From: Phoronis australis
Lineage: Eukaryota > Phoronida > Phoronidae
DNA: 64,000 bases
Direction: 5' to 3'
Assembly (NCBI GenBank): GCA_002633005.1
Contig: NMRA01000039.1
Coordinates: 553,225-617,224 of the forward strand
Below, piece after piece: positions 1 to 12,544 of the stretch. A model generated the notes under the pieces. The model saw nothing but the letters and a program-made list of their open reading frames with translations. It did no database searches and was not told where the DNA came from. How positions within the stretch are numbered: position 1 is the stretch's first letter; every line of letters begins with the position of its first letter. Made by a program: the position numbers and the translations under genes.

Positions 1-3000
1 GGGTACATCATGTACTGTGTAATTTTGATAACCCTGCAGTATTGTGCACGTAACCGTAATTAATCGTGGTTGCCCTAAGCATCAAAGAATAGAATCAGGT
101 TCATGGCCATGCCTCTCAATTCCAGGTATATACAATCATCTAAGCCTCCGTCTTAGAAAAGCAGACAGTAGTAAACGCTAGACTGTCACTACAGAACCCA
201 TTACAAGTACTGATATTGGCCTGCAGGGGATGACCAAACTCCAGCCAGAGGGACTGCTTTTTGAAATTCCAGCAATAAGATAAAGATGGAGCAATGAAAT
301 CTGTTCCCTGGACTGGGGTTTGCTCACTACATTTTTTTGGCTCAGATGTGGTGCTTTGGAGCGTGATATGGGGTTTTGTATCTTAGGTTTTGTTTCTGCT
401 GGTCAGCGACTGGGGTTTATATAATCTTCATTGGAATTCAAGGATGCATCCATAGATTTGCTTCCACCCCCTGAACATGGCTGGATCATTAAGATTACAA
501 TGTAAAACACTGTCTCACCAACAAATGGCTGTCTGGCTCTTTTGAGTTTCTGAAAAATAGAGGACGTGTTTTATTGGTTAAATACTGTTGGAGACTAATA
601 TTGTCATCAGTTTTCAAAGACTTTTTTGTAAAGTATTGTGGCCTGACACACCTTTTAGCACTAGAAATATTGATAAGGGAAATTTAAAGCATAATGCGAG
701 GGTGTACGAATTGGCTTCTATATAGTCAATGAACAGCACTGGGGACTACAGCTTGGTAAACTTTAGAATGCTTGTAATTGGTACTTAGTCATCTTGCCAT
801 GCATAGTAAGAGTACCAAAACTTCAGTCAATGCTTTTGTAAAAGCTGTGGGTAAAAATGTTAGAAGTTGCTAAAAATATGAACAATTTCAGTAGTCTCAC
901 TTAGTTTGAACAAAGATAATTCACAATACTGGTTGCTTTTATTTTTAAGGCTTTTGAACACTGTTTTTGAATACTCAAAGCTCCCCATTCTTGTATAATG
1001 TAACTGGGGTGCAAAGTTAAAATGTGTAAATCACAAATTTCGTAATTTCTTATCTCTGGTGAAATTGACGCTCCTGGCCCTTTTTGCAATCAGAGGTTGC
1101 AACAGACTGCAGTAAAACTCACATTTCGTCATAGGTGATTAAGTCGTATTTTGCCTAACTCGGACCAAATTCACCATTCCATTTCTTCTGCTTCTTGTAA
1201 TAGGTCCTTAAGGTTAGCCTGATTTTGCCTGTGTCCGGTGAAATGTCGTGGTTCGGTTGGATCCAACTCTATGCTCGTTTCACCGCAGACTCCTGCTGAC
1301 GGGATCGGTGCCGGTCTGTCAGCAAAGTTCGTCTTCATTTGTGTTAGCTAACTTTAAGTATAGCAAGTGGAGTCACTAACGAAAAGTACACTTAATAGAG
1401 CTATATCTCATTAAATTGGTGATGATTTGAAATAAATTTTGCTGGCTAGCTTTTGTTATGAGATCAAGAGAATGAGCTGCACGGTCACATAGTAGCAACA
1501 GCAGCTAAATGTTGCTTTTCATTATTAGTTACATGTGATTCTCACTAAGTTTTTATACAATTATAAAAACACAAATAACACCTGGACCTATGGCCATTTT
1601 GGGCTTGGGGACTAACTAATCCTCGTGGTGGTTTAGAATTTTTTCGATGGTTATAAGTCATGGGTGTCATTCACAGAATGGGACTTCTGAAGTTGGCATG
1701 CAAGGTCAGTGAAAGTACGTCCTTTAACAAAACTCGTAGTCATACAACTGCACTAGTTGGACTGTGTAACTATACACAGCTTATTAAAGGGTTTTTGGTT
1801 CTGACTTTTATTACCCCTTGTGAATAGCTGAATATTGGAGCCTTGAATGGCGAACCTGGCAAATATTTCAAACTAAGGTTACTATAAAACCAAACAGTAA
1901 CAGGAGACAGTGGTGCCTGACCTGGTGTTTCGTAACGATCAAGGATTAAAACATGGCCTTGAAAGCTGCAATGAACGCAATAGCTCGGGCCTCGTTCTGG
2001 ATGGGGGTTTCAATCATTTTCGGTTGAGGTAATTTACACGGTCTTCTCCACAAAATGGGACCTCGCCGCCGCACACTTTTGGGTAACGCAAGACTTATTT
2101 AAGCGTAATTCTAACGGGGTTGTTTCGCTGCTGTACGCAAGTGGTGGTTTCAGCACTGGGAAAATGAGAAGGAATGTTGTGTGTTAGTTTAGTAGAGCGA
2201 CAGGCGAAGGTTGCAATTATACCGGTGGGGTAGCTATGGATCGGGCACCACCACCTGATTGCAAAAGCCCTCCGTCAAAATTTATTTCTGTATTGTGGCT
2301 GTTTTCAACTCCTTGTTATTGCAAAGTACTCCCGTGTTTCCACTCAGTTCGCCAACATTTTCTCGTCCACCCTCTTTCCCTGTTGAATTTCGGTACTAGT
2401 CGCGGTTACGTCAGTGGGCTTAAGTTTTTAGGTTTGTGACAATAGAGGAAATAATGTAAAAATGAAAACTATTCAGAACAGAGCACATTAGTTTGCATAT
2501 CTTGCAGCTTCGGAAAGCTTACTCATAGTTGCGACGATAAATCAAATACAGTCCATGCGCATCCAGGGGGGCTGGGAGGGACTTGAACAGGCCCCCCTCC
2601 TCATTTGGCGAAGTGGGTGAAAATGTCTACCTCAGAGAAACAAAAAATCCGAGAAAACGAGACAAAAGTCCACACAAAAGGCAGGAATTCTCCGAATGCA
2701 CAATTCTTAGCTCTGAACGTAGCCTAAACCGTTATTTTTTTAGTAAAAAGTTCACATTCTCAAAAATTGAGCCCCTATATTTTAGGCTGAGTGCGCGCGT
2801 GCAGTCTGCTTTCAGGATGAAAGGAAAGAGCATCTTAGATGTAGAAACAATGTCTTCCTGGTAATATCAAAATGTTTTAAAGGCCTTTTCACGGCGTGTC
2901 ATTTTACACGCGAAGCGTATGGTCTCGAACAACCGTTTCTTTGCGAGCCCAGAGATTACTTCTTTGCTAGTATTGTAAGGAACATTTTAAGACTGGTTTC

Positions 3001-3972
3001 AACATGTTAAATAAAAAATTCGGTTCTTGGACGGAATGCAGATAAATCCGACCCGTAGCCAATGTTGCGCGGGAGCAGTCGTTCGAATTTCTAGAACGGT
3101 GGACCTTTGATATTTGAAAAGGTCGACACAAAATGAGAACGGAACTCAAATTCAGATGATGTGTTCCAGAAAGAGAATGTTCTCGCTTTACTTCCTGCCA
3201 GACTTTCCGGGAAAATCAGGCGTGTTTACTGACATTGCTGGCACTGAGACCATTACACTATTCCGGAAATAGCTAAAATTTCGTACTCAGCGGTAATCTT
3301 TACACTTTAACATGCAAAAATAAACGATTACGTTATCAAATGCACTGAGTAGTGTATCCATACCGAAAACAACGCCCGACTGGCACTAAAACACGTTTGG
3401 ATTTAATGGACATGCCCGCATGCCTTACGAATACGGAAAATGAGTGCGCACTTGCACATTTAAAAGAATATGAATTAGGAATATTGATGAATTATCAACC
3501 ACGATACGTTCATCAAAACCATTTTGCACCGCCACTGAAAAACTTAGGGTCGTTGCACCTCAACCTCACCCACCGCAACCACGCACACGGCCGGCTCGAA
3601 ACTAAAGGTGCCTAGTCCCTGCCAGTCTTCACGAAGTCAGATAGTCCCATGTAGTTTACCTAAATTTAAAACTGCCGTTTATCGCAGCAGCCCTAAACTG
3701 TGCCCCAATTAAGATACTGTCCCTGCTTGAGAATGAGTCGTTGGTTAGATTCAACAATCACGATTGTCAATGATTGGAACTGAACTCATTTGTAAATAAT
3801 GTCATCAATGTTTTAAGAACTATTCAACTCTTGCACACCCTTGAAATGGTTAGTTACCAAATGGGCACAGATACAATTTTTATTCGTGTAAGTTCCCACT
3901 CAGTAGTACTGAGATAATCAGAGTAATGAACGGTCGATAAGTTTTGGCTTTGGAATTGTGGACATTCAATGT
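1..3972. other. No gene seen
   Basis: AT-rich sequence with only short frames lacking ATG context, splice sites or recognisable motifs. The segment 2692-2795 is shared with 47.5 kb. Confidence 0.5.
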
Positions 3973-4053
3973 AGTGAACTTTCGAAGGTAGCGAACCTTC
4001 GGAGCAGTCAACCTTCGGAGTACTGGACCTCCTGAGCAGTTAACCTTCGGAAT
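3973..4053. repeat. 16-nt minisatellite, five copies
   Basis: Degenerate units of about 16 nt with consensus AGTNAACCTTCGGAGN at 3973, 3990, 4006, 4022 and 4038. Confidence 0.85.
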
Positions 4054-5281
4054 AGTGACATGTAACCATGGAAATATTTTCTATCAAATTTGTTGTGCAT
4101 ATAAAGTCTTCGAGGCTGTGCACCATTGACACTGATTGACAAGAGAAAGCTTTCGTCATTGACCAAAGTTTTTTATTAGGTCTAGACCTATTTTTCCCTA
4201 AAAATGTGAACATACGCGTCGGAAATTTCTCAGTGCAAGAAAGCACAGTAGTTAAAAGTCTGTTTTTGAGCAACAACGGAGGACTGCCTATAGTGAACTT
4301 ACCGTCGGCGTGTAGGCCTATAACATATCTGAAGATCACTTTCAATTCGAAACCTTGAAAATGCCTGCGGCTATACCAAAATAGCAAATAAACCTATTTT
4401 CTGCTGTTTTTTATTAGTCGACTAAGGCATTCACACCGCATTACGTTTTGGGAGCTCTCGCTGATATATAGCCTAGCTAAGTACACTGAGACCTTTACTT
4501 CTAGAGTTCCCTGTTATCCTACGGCGGGTGTAGTCACCTCGCGCGTTCATTGCTGGTGAATAACGTAAAGTCTCTTCGATCTAATCGTCTGCACGAACCT
4601 GTCATCTACTCAAACACCATTCGGGTGAATTTGGCCGGGTACGGCCCGATTTTGTGAATTATTCATCGATCGTAATTCTGATTAACTCAGCAGTCCTTTT
4701 CAGGATTACCATTGTTTATAAGTATTTTAAGTGTGATTTAAATTCTAGTAGTAGTATTAAGGTGTTTGATTGTAGATTAAACGTTTATTGTATATCATTA
4801 TTTACTGATATCCAGTGATATCGTCACTTAACGTGTACCGATAACGTGTACCTTGCTAATCAAATTAATTTCCAGGTAACTAACCGTCTTAACTTTCAGC
4901 GCAAGGTTGCAGCTTTGCTTTTATCCAACCATGCATGTAAGTAAACAATTGACTATTTTTAGAATTTATCTTTGGCATTTGCATACACCACATCATTCAT
5001 AACCATATCTCCATGGGATTATTCCCGTTGTGTTGCTCGTCATAGATAGATAGATGTCCTACCGAGTGATTGTTAAAAATAGTGCATTTCAAGTATACAT
5101 CAGTGGTGGTACATTTAACAGTTCTGTCATTTAGTTGCATTACTTAAAAACGGTTTGTCGAAAATACGCTCATCACTGACTCTGAAGCGTTTCTATGCAC
5201 CGACATATTTTAAGACTAATCAAGTGAATGATCTGCGTGGTCGGTAATCAAGTGTTGCACGAACTCCTAACCTGTATCGCT
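4054..5281. other. No gene seen
   Basis: No convincing frame. A small stretch at 4898-4935 is bounded by TTAACTTTCAG and GTAAGT and could be a 38-nt exon, but nothing connects to it. Confidence 0.4.
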
Positions 5282-5907
5282 GGAGTACAGTTCGAATTGC
5301 CAGAAAACCACTGAACTATGGATCTTGTTTTGGCCAAAATCTACTTGTCAAATTACCTGTAGTTGCGAATGTCGATAGCCTACTAACGGCATTTTATGTT
5401 AGGCTCACTCTCGGACATCTCAAACTGAGTGAACGAACATGGTGTTTTAATCTGAAGATTTTGGTGAAAAGTTACTTTTCGACAGATTCCTACAGAAATT
5501 AAATGTTAATTAATTTCTTCCTGGACTCGCCTTTTTTCATCAACAAAACTCTTTCTCACGAATGACATCGTTTCCTCTCGAATAGAATTAGGGGTTATAT
5601 TAGCCTTGGTACAAAGCTGTATATTTATATATTTTTTGCACCGATGTGGGTAAAAAAGTGGCAAGATAAAATCTGACACAAAATTAGTGTCATTAAAAAC
5701 TACAGTCTTTCTTGAGTAAACAAAATTATTTAACAGTGTTGAAAAAAATGGCGTTCTACCGTTATTCTGCTGCTAAAGTTGTGGAGCAATCTTTAGCGAC
5801 GGCTTTCGGCGCCGTGAAATATTGCGTCACGTATTGGCCAGTTTCTTTTTTCGCCGATTCTTCAATCAACTGTTGTTCTTTCACGAGCTTGCGTACACGT
5901 CACAACA
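5282..5907 (+). repeat. Tandem duplicate, copy 1 (foldback repeat)
   Basis: A unit of about 626 bp from GGAGTACAGTTCGAATTG to CGTACACGTCACAAC. It is repeated almost exactly at 5909-6532, separated by a single N. It includes the left part of the foldback family (AAAATGGCGTTCTACCG, GAAATATTGCGTCACGTATT) whose inverted copies lie at 53.2 and 54.3 kb. Its ORFs are not recognisable proteins. Confidence 0.9.
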
Positions 5908-5908
5908 N

Positions 5909-6532
5909 GGAGTACAGTTCGAATTGTCAGAAAACCACTGAACTATGGATCTTGTTTTGGCCAAAATCTACTTGTCAAATTACCCGTAGTTGCGAATGTC
6001 GATAGCCTACTAACGGCATTTTATGTTAGGCTCACTCTCGGACATCTCAAACTGAGTGAACGAACATGGTGTTTTAATCTGAAGATTTTGGTGAAAAGTT
6101 AGTTTTCGACAGATTCCTACAGAAACTAAATGTTAATTAATTTCTTCCTGGACTCGCCTTTTTTCACCAACAAAACTCTTTCTCACGAATGACATCGTTT
6201 CCTCTCGAATAGAATTAGGGGTTATATTAGCCTTGGTACAAAGCTGTATATTTATATATTTTGCACCGATGTGGGTAAAAAAGTGGCAAGATAAAATCTG
6301 ACACAAAATTAGTGTCATTAAAAACTACAGTCTTTCTTGAGTAAACAAAATTATTTAACAGTGTTGGAAAAAATGGCGTTCTACCGTTATTCTGCTGCTA
6401 AAGTTGTGGAGCGATCTTTAGCGACGGCTTTCGGCGCCGTGAAATATTGCGTCACGTATTGGCCAGTTTCTTTTTTCGCCGATTTTTCAATCAGCTGTTG
6501 TTCTTTCACGAGCTTGCGTACACGTCACAACA
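5909..6532 (+). repeat. Tandem duplicate, copy 2 (foldback repeat)
   Basis: Near-identical to 5282-5907, with a few substitutions and a short TT-run difference. It continues directly into the right-hand part of the same repeat family. Confidence 0.9.
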
Positions 6533-6578
6533 AATTATCAGAACTGGTTTCACTTCATTATAAGTTTTTAGAATTTTG

Positions 6579-7135
6579 ATGCCGAAAAATCGAATTTTGC
6601 TGCTGCCAAGCTATCATCATCACCCGAGAGATGTCGCAAAAATTTAGGAAATGGCGCGTGCGCGTGACACGAGCGTGCTGTTTTCAAAACGACGAAATAC
6701 TTTTCATTGTTAGAAAAGGCGGAGAGTTAGATACCGAAAAATCGAATTTCAGAAGAAATTTTGCTGCTGCCAAGCTATCATCATCACCCGAGAGATGTCG
6801 CAAAATTTAGGAAATGGCGCGTGCGCGTGACACGAGCGTGCTGTTTTCAAAACGACGAAATACTTTTCATTGTTAGAGAAGGCGGAGAGTTACACAAGAA
6901 AATGACTTTTATTGCATTGTTTTTTCACTTAAACGGCTGTAACGGGAAAGGTGAGTGTCGGTTGACTCCCAGATTTTGCATGCACACCGTCCGGTTTTTA
7001 GTTTTACATGTTGATACAAGTTTCACGGCGCGGTGACGAGCAGAACTACCCAGGCTGTGTGCAATTTCGAGGTCTACGGAAGAAATACACACAGTGGGAC
7101 CAAGCCGTATTGACGACAATCTTCATACAGCTAGC
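6579..7135 (+). repeat. Foldback family, right part with internal duplication
   Basis: A unit of about 150 bp (CCGAAAAATCGAATTT to GGCGGAGAGTTA) occurs at 6579-6728 and again at 6730-6891. It then continues AAAATGACTTTTATTGC, CCGTCCGGTTTTTAG and ATACACACAGTGGGACC. This right part recurs at 53505-53930 (plus) and 53935-54290 (minus). Confidence 0.85.
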
Positions 7136-8560
7136 TGGCTGGCTAGGGTTATATCAACTTGGAATTCCAAAGATAAGGACCGTGCAAATAGCCATGAGGG
7201 AGCAAAGATTATTTTCCCTGTCGAAACTTTTCCCGATAATGAAAGAAACGCACCTCATGATTATGAGTCTTTCAGAGAATAACCCGGCAATATTCTAGAT
7301 ATCCTGTGAAAGCAACCTTTTTATTCAGGCCACCTGTGACTACTAAACTCAATGTCATGAACCTTTCTCGGATAGTAAATGATTTTGCTGACGAAGACTC
7401 AACCAGTAGAATGTTGTTCCTTCAGACCACGCCATTTAGTTGCTTGTCACGGCGGGTTTGGTGCAGTTACCGAGTCATTATGGTCGTTAGGGTAATCAGC
7501 AGGCGAATTATTGCAACCAACGTTATTGCAAAAAGGATAAAAGCTAGCCAGCCAGTTAGCTAAATGGAGAATAATGTCAACATACTCATACAAGTAGAGT
7601 TTTTTGTACTGCGATTCACTGAGAATAACATTCTTCAAACTTTTTAGGGATTTTCTTGGAAGCCTGTCCACAACAAAGGTCTACTAGTGCTCATTGGCTC
7701 GTTATTCGTCTGCTACTCGGCTGAGTTGACATGCAAGACGATCACGTGGTGGTCTTCAGGTTAGTTTCACAGCATTAGATAGCCCCCTCCCCAAACGAAG
7801 GAGAGCATGCAAACGACAAGTCATATTTTTGTTGACTTTCATATTTTTGTTCACTTAAAACTGTGTTTTATGTTAATAAATGCATAGTTCGCCAACATCC
7901 TGTTCGTTATTATCAATGATAAATGCTTCGCAAAATTGAATTTGTGACAAAAAGTTGACGCTGAGTGGGCTTTTAAGAGGAAATCTTCCGAGTAAACGCC
8001 TCACTATATGAACACTTGGCACTAGAAATTATAACACCAAATAAATGCCCATGGGCGTTTATTTGGCAAAAATTTTCGAATAAACGCCAATGAGCGTTTC
8101 ATCGGGTGGGCTTATCTCCGGGAAATCACGGTATATGCCAAATTGACAAGGAAACTTCTACACAAAGGGCAACTTTTCTTTTTATCTATATCTAATTGAC
8201 CATTTGCATGCCACTTTTTGAGTAATCTTGCAATTTTTACCTGAACCATGCGTCCTGGTTGGTTAGAGCTGCATTTCGCCTGAATCTGGCTAAAACGAAA
8301 ATTGAATTAGGCCATTTACTCTCATAAAGTGGTGTCGTAATATTCCTTACCGTGACTGGATTCTATTTCCGTTACCAACTCTAGTCACAGACGATGCGTG
8401 GACCGCAAAAGATGCATTAATTTTGAATTCCGTAGCGTGGCCTGTAATGCTTTCGTCGTAAACCAAACAGCAGGTTCATCACACAGTAATAGTAATGACG
8501 GATTAGGGTACAGCATTATTGAAGCAGATCCGATAGGATCTACCTCTGTTTTACTTACAG
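7136..8560. other. Upstream region of membrane gene A
   Basis: Contains opposed CTAGCTGGCTGGCTAG and CTAGCCAGCCAGTTAG motifs at 7133 and 7544 and the palindrome at 8037. The expected first exon of gene A was not found here. Confidence 0.4.
8037..8066. repeat. 30-nt palindrome
   Basis: CCAAATAAATGCCCA followed by its reverse complement with one mismatch, centred on CCATGG. Two related half-sites (TAAACGCC, AATAAACGCC) flank it at 7993-8000 and 8079-8088. Confidence 0.85.
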
Positions 8561-9444
8561 ATGTCGACCAGCGCGCGAAGATAATGGCTTTCATCGACCC
8601 TTTTACAGTTCCTTTGAAATATGGAACATTTCACTTTGAACAACTGGTTGGCGTTTTGGTCATAGCATGGCAGTTTGCAGTGATCGTCTATATAGCTAGC
8701 AGTATATTCCGAGTAAACGGAACGATGAACTATGTCTACTGTTATCCGGAGTTGTTCAGCGAGAACTTTTATTTTACGTACGGCTCAAGCTTCATCATCA
8801 GCGGCACCTGGTGGAGATTACTGGTCCACGCGCGTGATTTTGAATGGTCCATGTTTCTGTCTCTCACTCGCGTCATCTGCGCTGTTGTATGTCTCGTATC
8901 TGTCCTTAAGAGACTGCACGACAAGCATGCCCTGCTGCGGAGGGAACTTCACGAATGGGATCTCTGTTTGATCAAGTGGCTTGTCACCAACGGGCTTTCA
9001 GTGTACGCTGGTTCGGCTCATCACATTCTTCTCTGCAGCGTCACGATCGTCATGGATCAGCGCTGGAAACATCTCTTCCCCGACGATTTCATGGGTCTCT
9101 ACGGTCACGTGTTTTTCTATTACCTAACCATACCCGTCGTGGTGTTTTTGGAACAAGTTATATTCAGGGAGTACTTCCGTGACGTTTTCGCCCACCACGT
9201 TCTGCACACGACGCGACTTATTCAACTTATCGTCAACATATGCACTCGATCAGAAGGACTGTCGGTTGGACTTTTCGTTCTCGCTACGATTATCCTTGTC
9301 ATTCAACTAGTCTTTTTAGGATTAAAGGTTTACCGCGAGTGTTTCAAGAGAAAGTCTGCACTCCGGCGCAACACGCTTGGTAATCAGCCCGACACACTTA
9401 TAACACTAGACAGACGGAAATATTCTCTTCTCAAGTCTCAATAA
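8561..9444 (+). CDS. Orphan multi-pass membrane protein A (main exon)
   Basis: An acceptor (CTGTTTTACTTACAG) at 8560 opens an exon that enters in phase 1 and ends at TAA 9442-9444. If translation starts at the first in-frame ATG (8584, A at -3, G at +4) the product is 286 residues; an unseen upstream exon may add a short N-terminus. Approximate hydrophobic segments, numbered from that ATG: 20-42, 62-82, 88-110, 126-156, 172-193, 201-220, 225-250, so six or seven membrane spans. Conserved with gene B: FYF.YGS.F....WWR (61-78), a NGL..YA turn (136-142), LY.H.F....P...FLE (172-190), HHVLHTTRLIQ (204-214). The basic C-tail lies after residue 250. It has no DRY, no NPxxY and no rhodopsin-type retinal Lys in context. 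I do not recognise the family; a chemoreceptor-like role is only a guess. Confidence 0.8.
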
Positions 9445-9779
9445 CTTCTTTTATCACAATGGCATTTCCGTTGCAGCTATAGCAGGTGACAAATTTGCTC
9501 AAACATACTATGTAGCCAATGTGCAGGTCAATAAGTAGAGAGTTTACAATGGACGTATTTTGATACAAGACCGCGATAAACAGGGACTATATATTCACCT
9601 TTTTGTATTTTATAAGTTCATATCAAATGATAATCCATTCAATCTTTGCAAAACTATGAATTCTAGTATTTGCGCAAAAAAGGAATGTTGAAGTTCTCAT
9701 AGCAAACGAGTAACTGTATTTTTAAGATTAGGTCAGTACCAGTTGTCTGGTTTCTCAACTGTCGTCTTACGTTATTTCT

Positions 9780-10235
9780 TGGGCATTTATAGTGATTTTT
9801 GTTTGATTTCTAAGCTTTGCTGTGGACGACTTGGAATGAGCAATGAAACATAGGCCTAACAAAAACCTGCCTTGTGTTCCTGTCCGTACTGAAGTAAAAG
9901 GTTCGGTTTGTGTCGTAGTCAACCAGACGATCACAGAAATGGGAGATTCTCTGTACACTTTTTAAGGTAAAGACACTGAGGAATACATGTGTATCAGAGT
10001 TATATGTGACGTAATTATTTCTGTCCATAGATGGCGCTCCCTATATCTAACCTCCTCAGGTTAGTCTCATGCGGGTCGCCGGCGTGAAGTCGGCTTCCTG
10101 CAAGCAGTCAGGTTCCTGGAATGTCACGTGAATTGACTTGCCTGATAAGTGTCAGATTCTGTATCATAAATATCCTTAGTTCACCACATCAAAGCGCTGC
10201 GAAGGAACGTATTGTTACTTTCGCATTCAAAAAGG
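9780..10235. repeat. Sequence duplicated at 45735-47465
   Basis: Blocks match in order: GCTTTGCTGTGGACGACTTG with GCTTTGCTTTGGACTACTTG (45733), TAGGCCTAAC, TGTTCCTGTC..TACTGAA, CAGTCACAGAAAT-like; then AATGTCACGTG, ACGCATTCAA.AAGGCTTT with 47351-47470. The second copy has about 1.3 kb more between the blocks, including the broken THAP. Confidence 0.6.
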
Positions 10236-10248
10236 CTTTTATTAACAC

Positions 10249-10344
10249 GTACATGTACCTCGCTGGTACCCTACATGCCTAGCCAGCACGCGTGCTGGCT
10301 CTGACTACCTAGAGGCACGCAGGGAACCAGCGAGATACATGTAC
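10249..10344. repeat. Nested inverted repeat (hairpin)
   Basis: Outer arms of 24 nt: GTACATGTACCTCGCTGG.. (10249-10272) and its near-perfect reverse complement (10321-10344), with two mismatches. Inside lies a perfect 20-nt palindrome AGCCAGCACGCGTGCTGGCT (10281-10300). Could be a small foldback element or a cruciform-forming site. Confidence 0.9.
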
Positions 10345-10689
10345 AACTGCGTTGTTTATCATGGGTAGTTTTTTGTGGGGTCTAAGTTTAATATTAATAA
10401 TTTTCAACCCATGAAAGTATGACACCACAAAACTTGTCATGGCGGCCATCTTGGAAATGACTCGCAGTTTTAACCCATTTACGTTGGTCAGATTTTGGTA
10501 GACTTTTTTCCTGTTTTAACTTATTAAAATAAGTATACGCAGTAGAGCATAAAACCACTGTAANGAGGTGTCACAAACGTTTGTGCAGAAAACAGCTGCA
10601 TGTCCTGGTAGCCTACACAGTCAGTATACTGCTGAGTGCTGTAGACTAGAAGACCAAGTGTCAGACCAAAAAATTGAAAGGACATAGAA

Positions 10690-12541
10690 CGGCATAGCAA
10701 CGTTTCAAGGCACCAAGAGTAGTACTAAAACTGAAGTTGCTGAAAGTGATACAGATGTTATCCAAGATTTCCCAAGAAAATCAATTATACTTCCAAAATC
10801 TGAAACACCCAATTAACCTGAACAAGATGGGAACATTCTGAAACATGAGTGCATCATTTGTTAGCAGGAAAAGCACATTATGGGCCACATTTCAAGAAAG
10901 AGAAAGAAGTGTAGCTTTCAAAAACAGGTACATGTTTTTGAAAAATACATCTTGGTGTTTTCCATGTGTGTTTCGGTATTATCACCAGTTGTTTTTTAAC
11001 TTGTTCAGCCCCTTGGCTGCCTAGGCCTTAGACAATTCTGCTGACCCAGTAGAGACGATGATCATACCATAGGTACTCCATATGCCGGATACTTTTCGGC
11101 AAATTATTTTCCTATAAGTTTAGAAGTACCGCGTAGAGAGATGCCTCTGAGGAGGTCGTTAATGTTTTCATTTGTTCCCAGTTTAAACAAATACTCCTTC
11201 AATCCTGTTTTCAAATACTCCATTCAGTTGCCACATCGACACTGCTTGCGCTAAGGGATAATCCTATGGTGTTATACTGTGGGTGCGATTTTAAAGCACT
11301 TTAAGTCAAAAATTTTTGGGAAGGTTAAATGGAGTAGATGGTTGCAAACAACATGCCCAAGTGGCCGTCATCCCCTGCCGTAGTCTCAATTTTTTGTAAA
11401 CATGAATTACTTAGGTAGCTGCAATGATAATTAAATTAAAGTACCTAAGTGGCCATCGTCGCCGTCGAAATTTGAGGACGATGGAAGCCACTGTCCATTT
11501 TGTCAAACGTCGATTACCTTAAGTGTAAATCGATTGAGTATGGTTTGAGCATCTGATTTAAAAAAAGTAAATTTCAATCACTGCACTTGTATATCAGCTG
11601 ATTTATTTTCAGTTGCATCAACTGATCTAATTATTAGACGATCAACATTATTAGGCTACAGATCAGACGGCATGTAAATTTGTTAGGCTGGTGGTGGATC
11701 AGTTCCTGATAAGTCCGTCTGAAAAAGTTACATGCCAACTCACTCATAGTTGAATGTTAACTTAGTGTTAACAGTTTGGTTTTTTTCAGTTGTACTTGTA
11801 TCGCAAGCAACAGCTCAGTCCAGAGCCCTGAATATGCAAATGAAATTCAAAGATAAAGACCTTGTGTCTTAGAAGCCAAGTACCACAGATCATCATGCTA
11901 TAAAAAATAGAAAAACAACGATTGTGAAGAGTGACGAATTCACAGTTTTCAGAGATGTTTTTCTACAGTTTTGTTTGGAGTTCATTGAATCAAAGCTTCT
12001 AACACAAGGAGATGTCATTTGCCTTTCAAAACTAAAGCAAGACTTTGAAGCTGTTCTTAAGAAAGCTGGTGTGCATGAAGTTATTTGGACAGGCAATCTT
12101 AAGAAATATTGTTGAAGCTACTCACTGTTGTAGTTTGTGCCCGACTAAGAGATACGAAAGTGAATTGAGGCTAGTGTTCAATAATTCACTTGCTGACTCT
12201 AATTAACAAAGCCCATTGTAACATATTTTGAATCAAACGTTTGCCCAAATAGTGCCCACCTCCAAACAAGGACTTAGTGTTTGAACCTTCATTTCCTGCG
12301 GGCTAATCGACCATAGTTGGCTTCTTGGCAATGGAGCTTTGCAGTTAATATGTATGGCAATGACTGCATCTCCATTCACAGTACTAAACGATGAACGCTG
12401 CAAGAGCAAAAAGAACATGAAACTGAGTTTGTGCTGCAATGCTGGATCAAACTGTACAGAAATGTGCAGCTGTGACAACTGTAGTAACATCAGCAACACT
12501 GACTGCATAACATTGGATAGTTCTTTGACAAGTCAACCCTA
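10690..12541 (+). pseudogene. Decayed ORF of an uncharacterised lineage-expanded family
   Basis: Pieces appear in order: ECIIC then KEKHIMGHISRKR-like text (about 10840-10920); VSQATAQSRALNMQMKF and LEAKYHRSSCYKK (11800-11910); KSDEFTVFRDVFLQFCLEF to VIWTGNLKKY (11924-12115); YESELRLVFNNSLADSN (12145-12195); and a Cys-rich end CCNAGSNCTEMCSCDNCSN (12450-12495). Stops and shifts separate them. From memory, proteins with an EAKYH..C block and a Cys-rich tail are abundant and uncharacterised in lancelets, cnidarians and fish; that recollection needs a search. Confidence 0.5.
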
Positions 12542-12544
12542 AAT

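Noticed and set aside
5712-7119. ORFs such as MSKQNYLTVL... repeated in several places
   Set aside because: They are translations of the foldback repeat, start at TTG, and show no domain; repetition is at DNA level.
8398-8560. N-terminal extension of gene A starting at GTG 8398
   Set aside because: GTG is not a credible animal start; the acceptor at 8560 and the match with gene B mark this part as intron.
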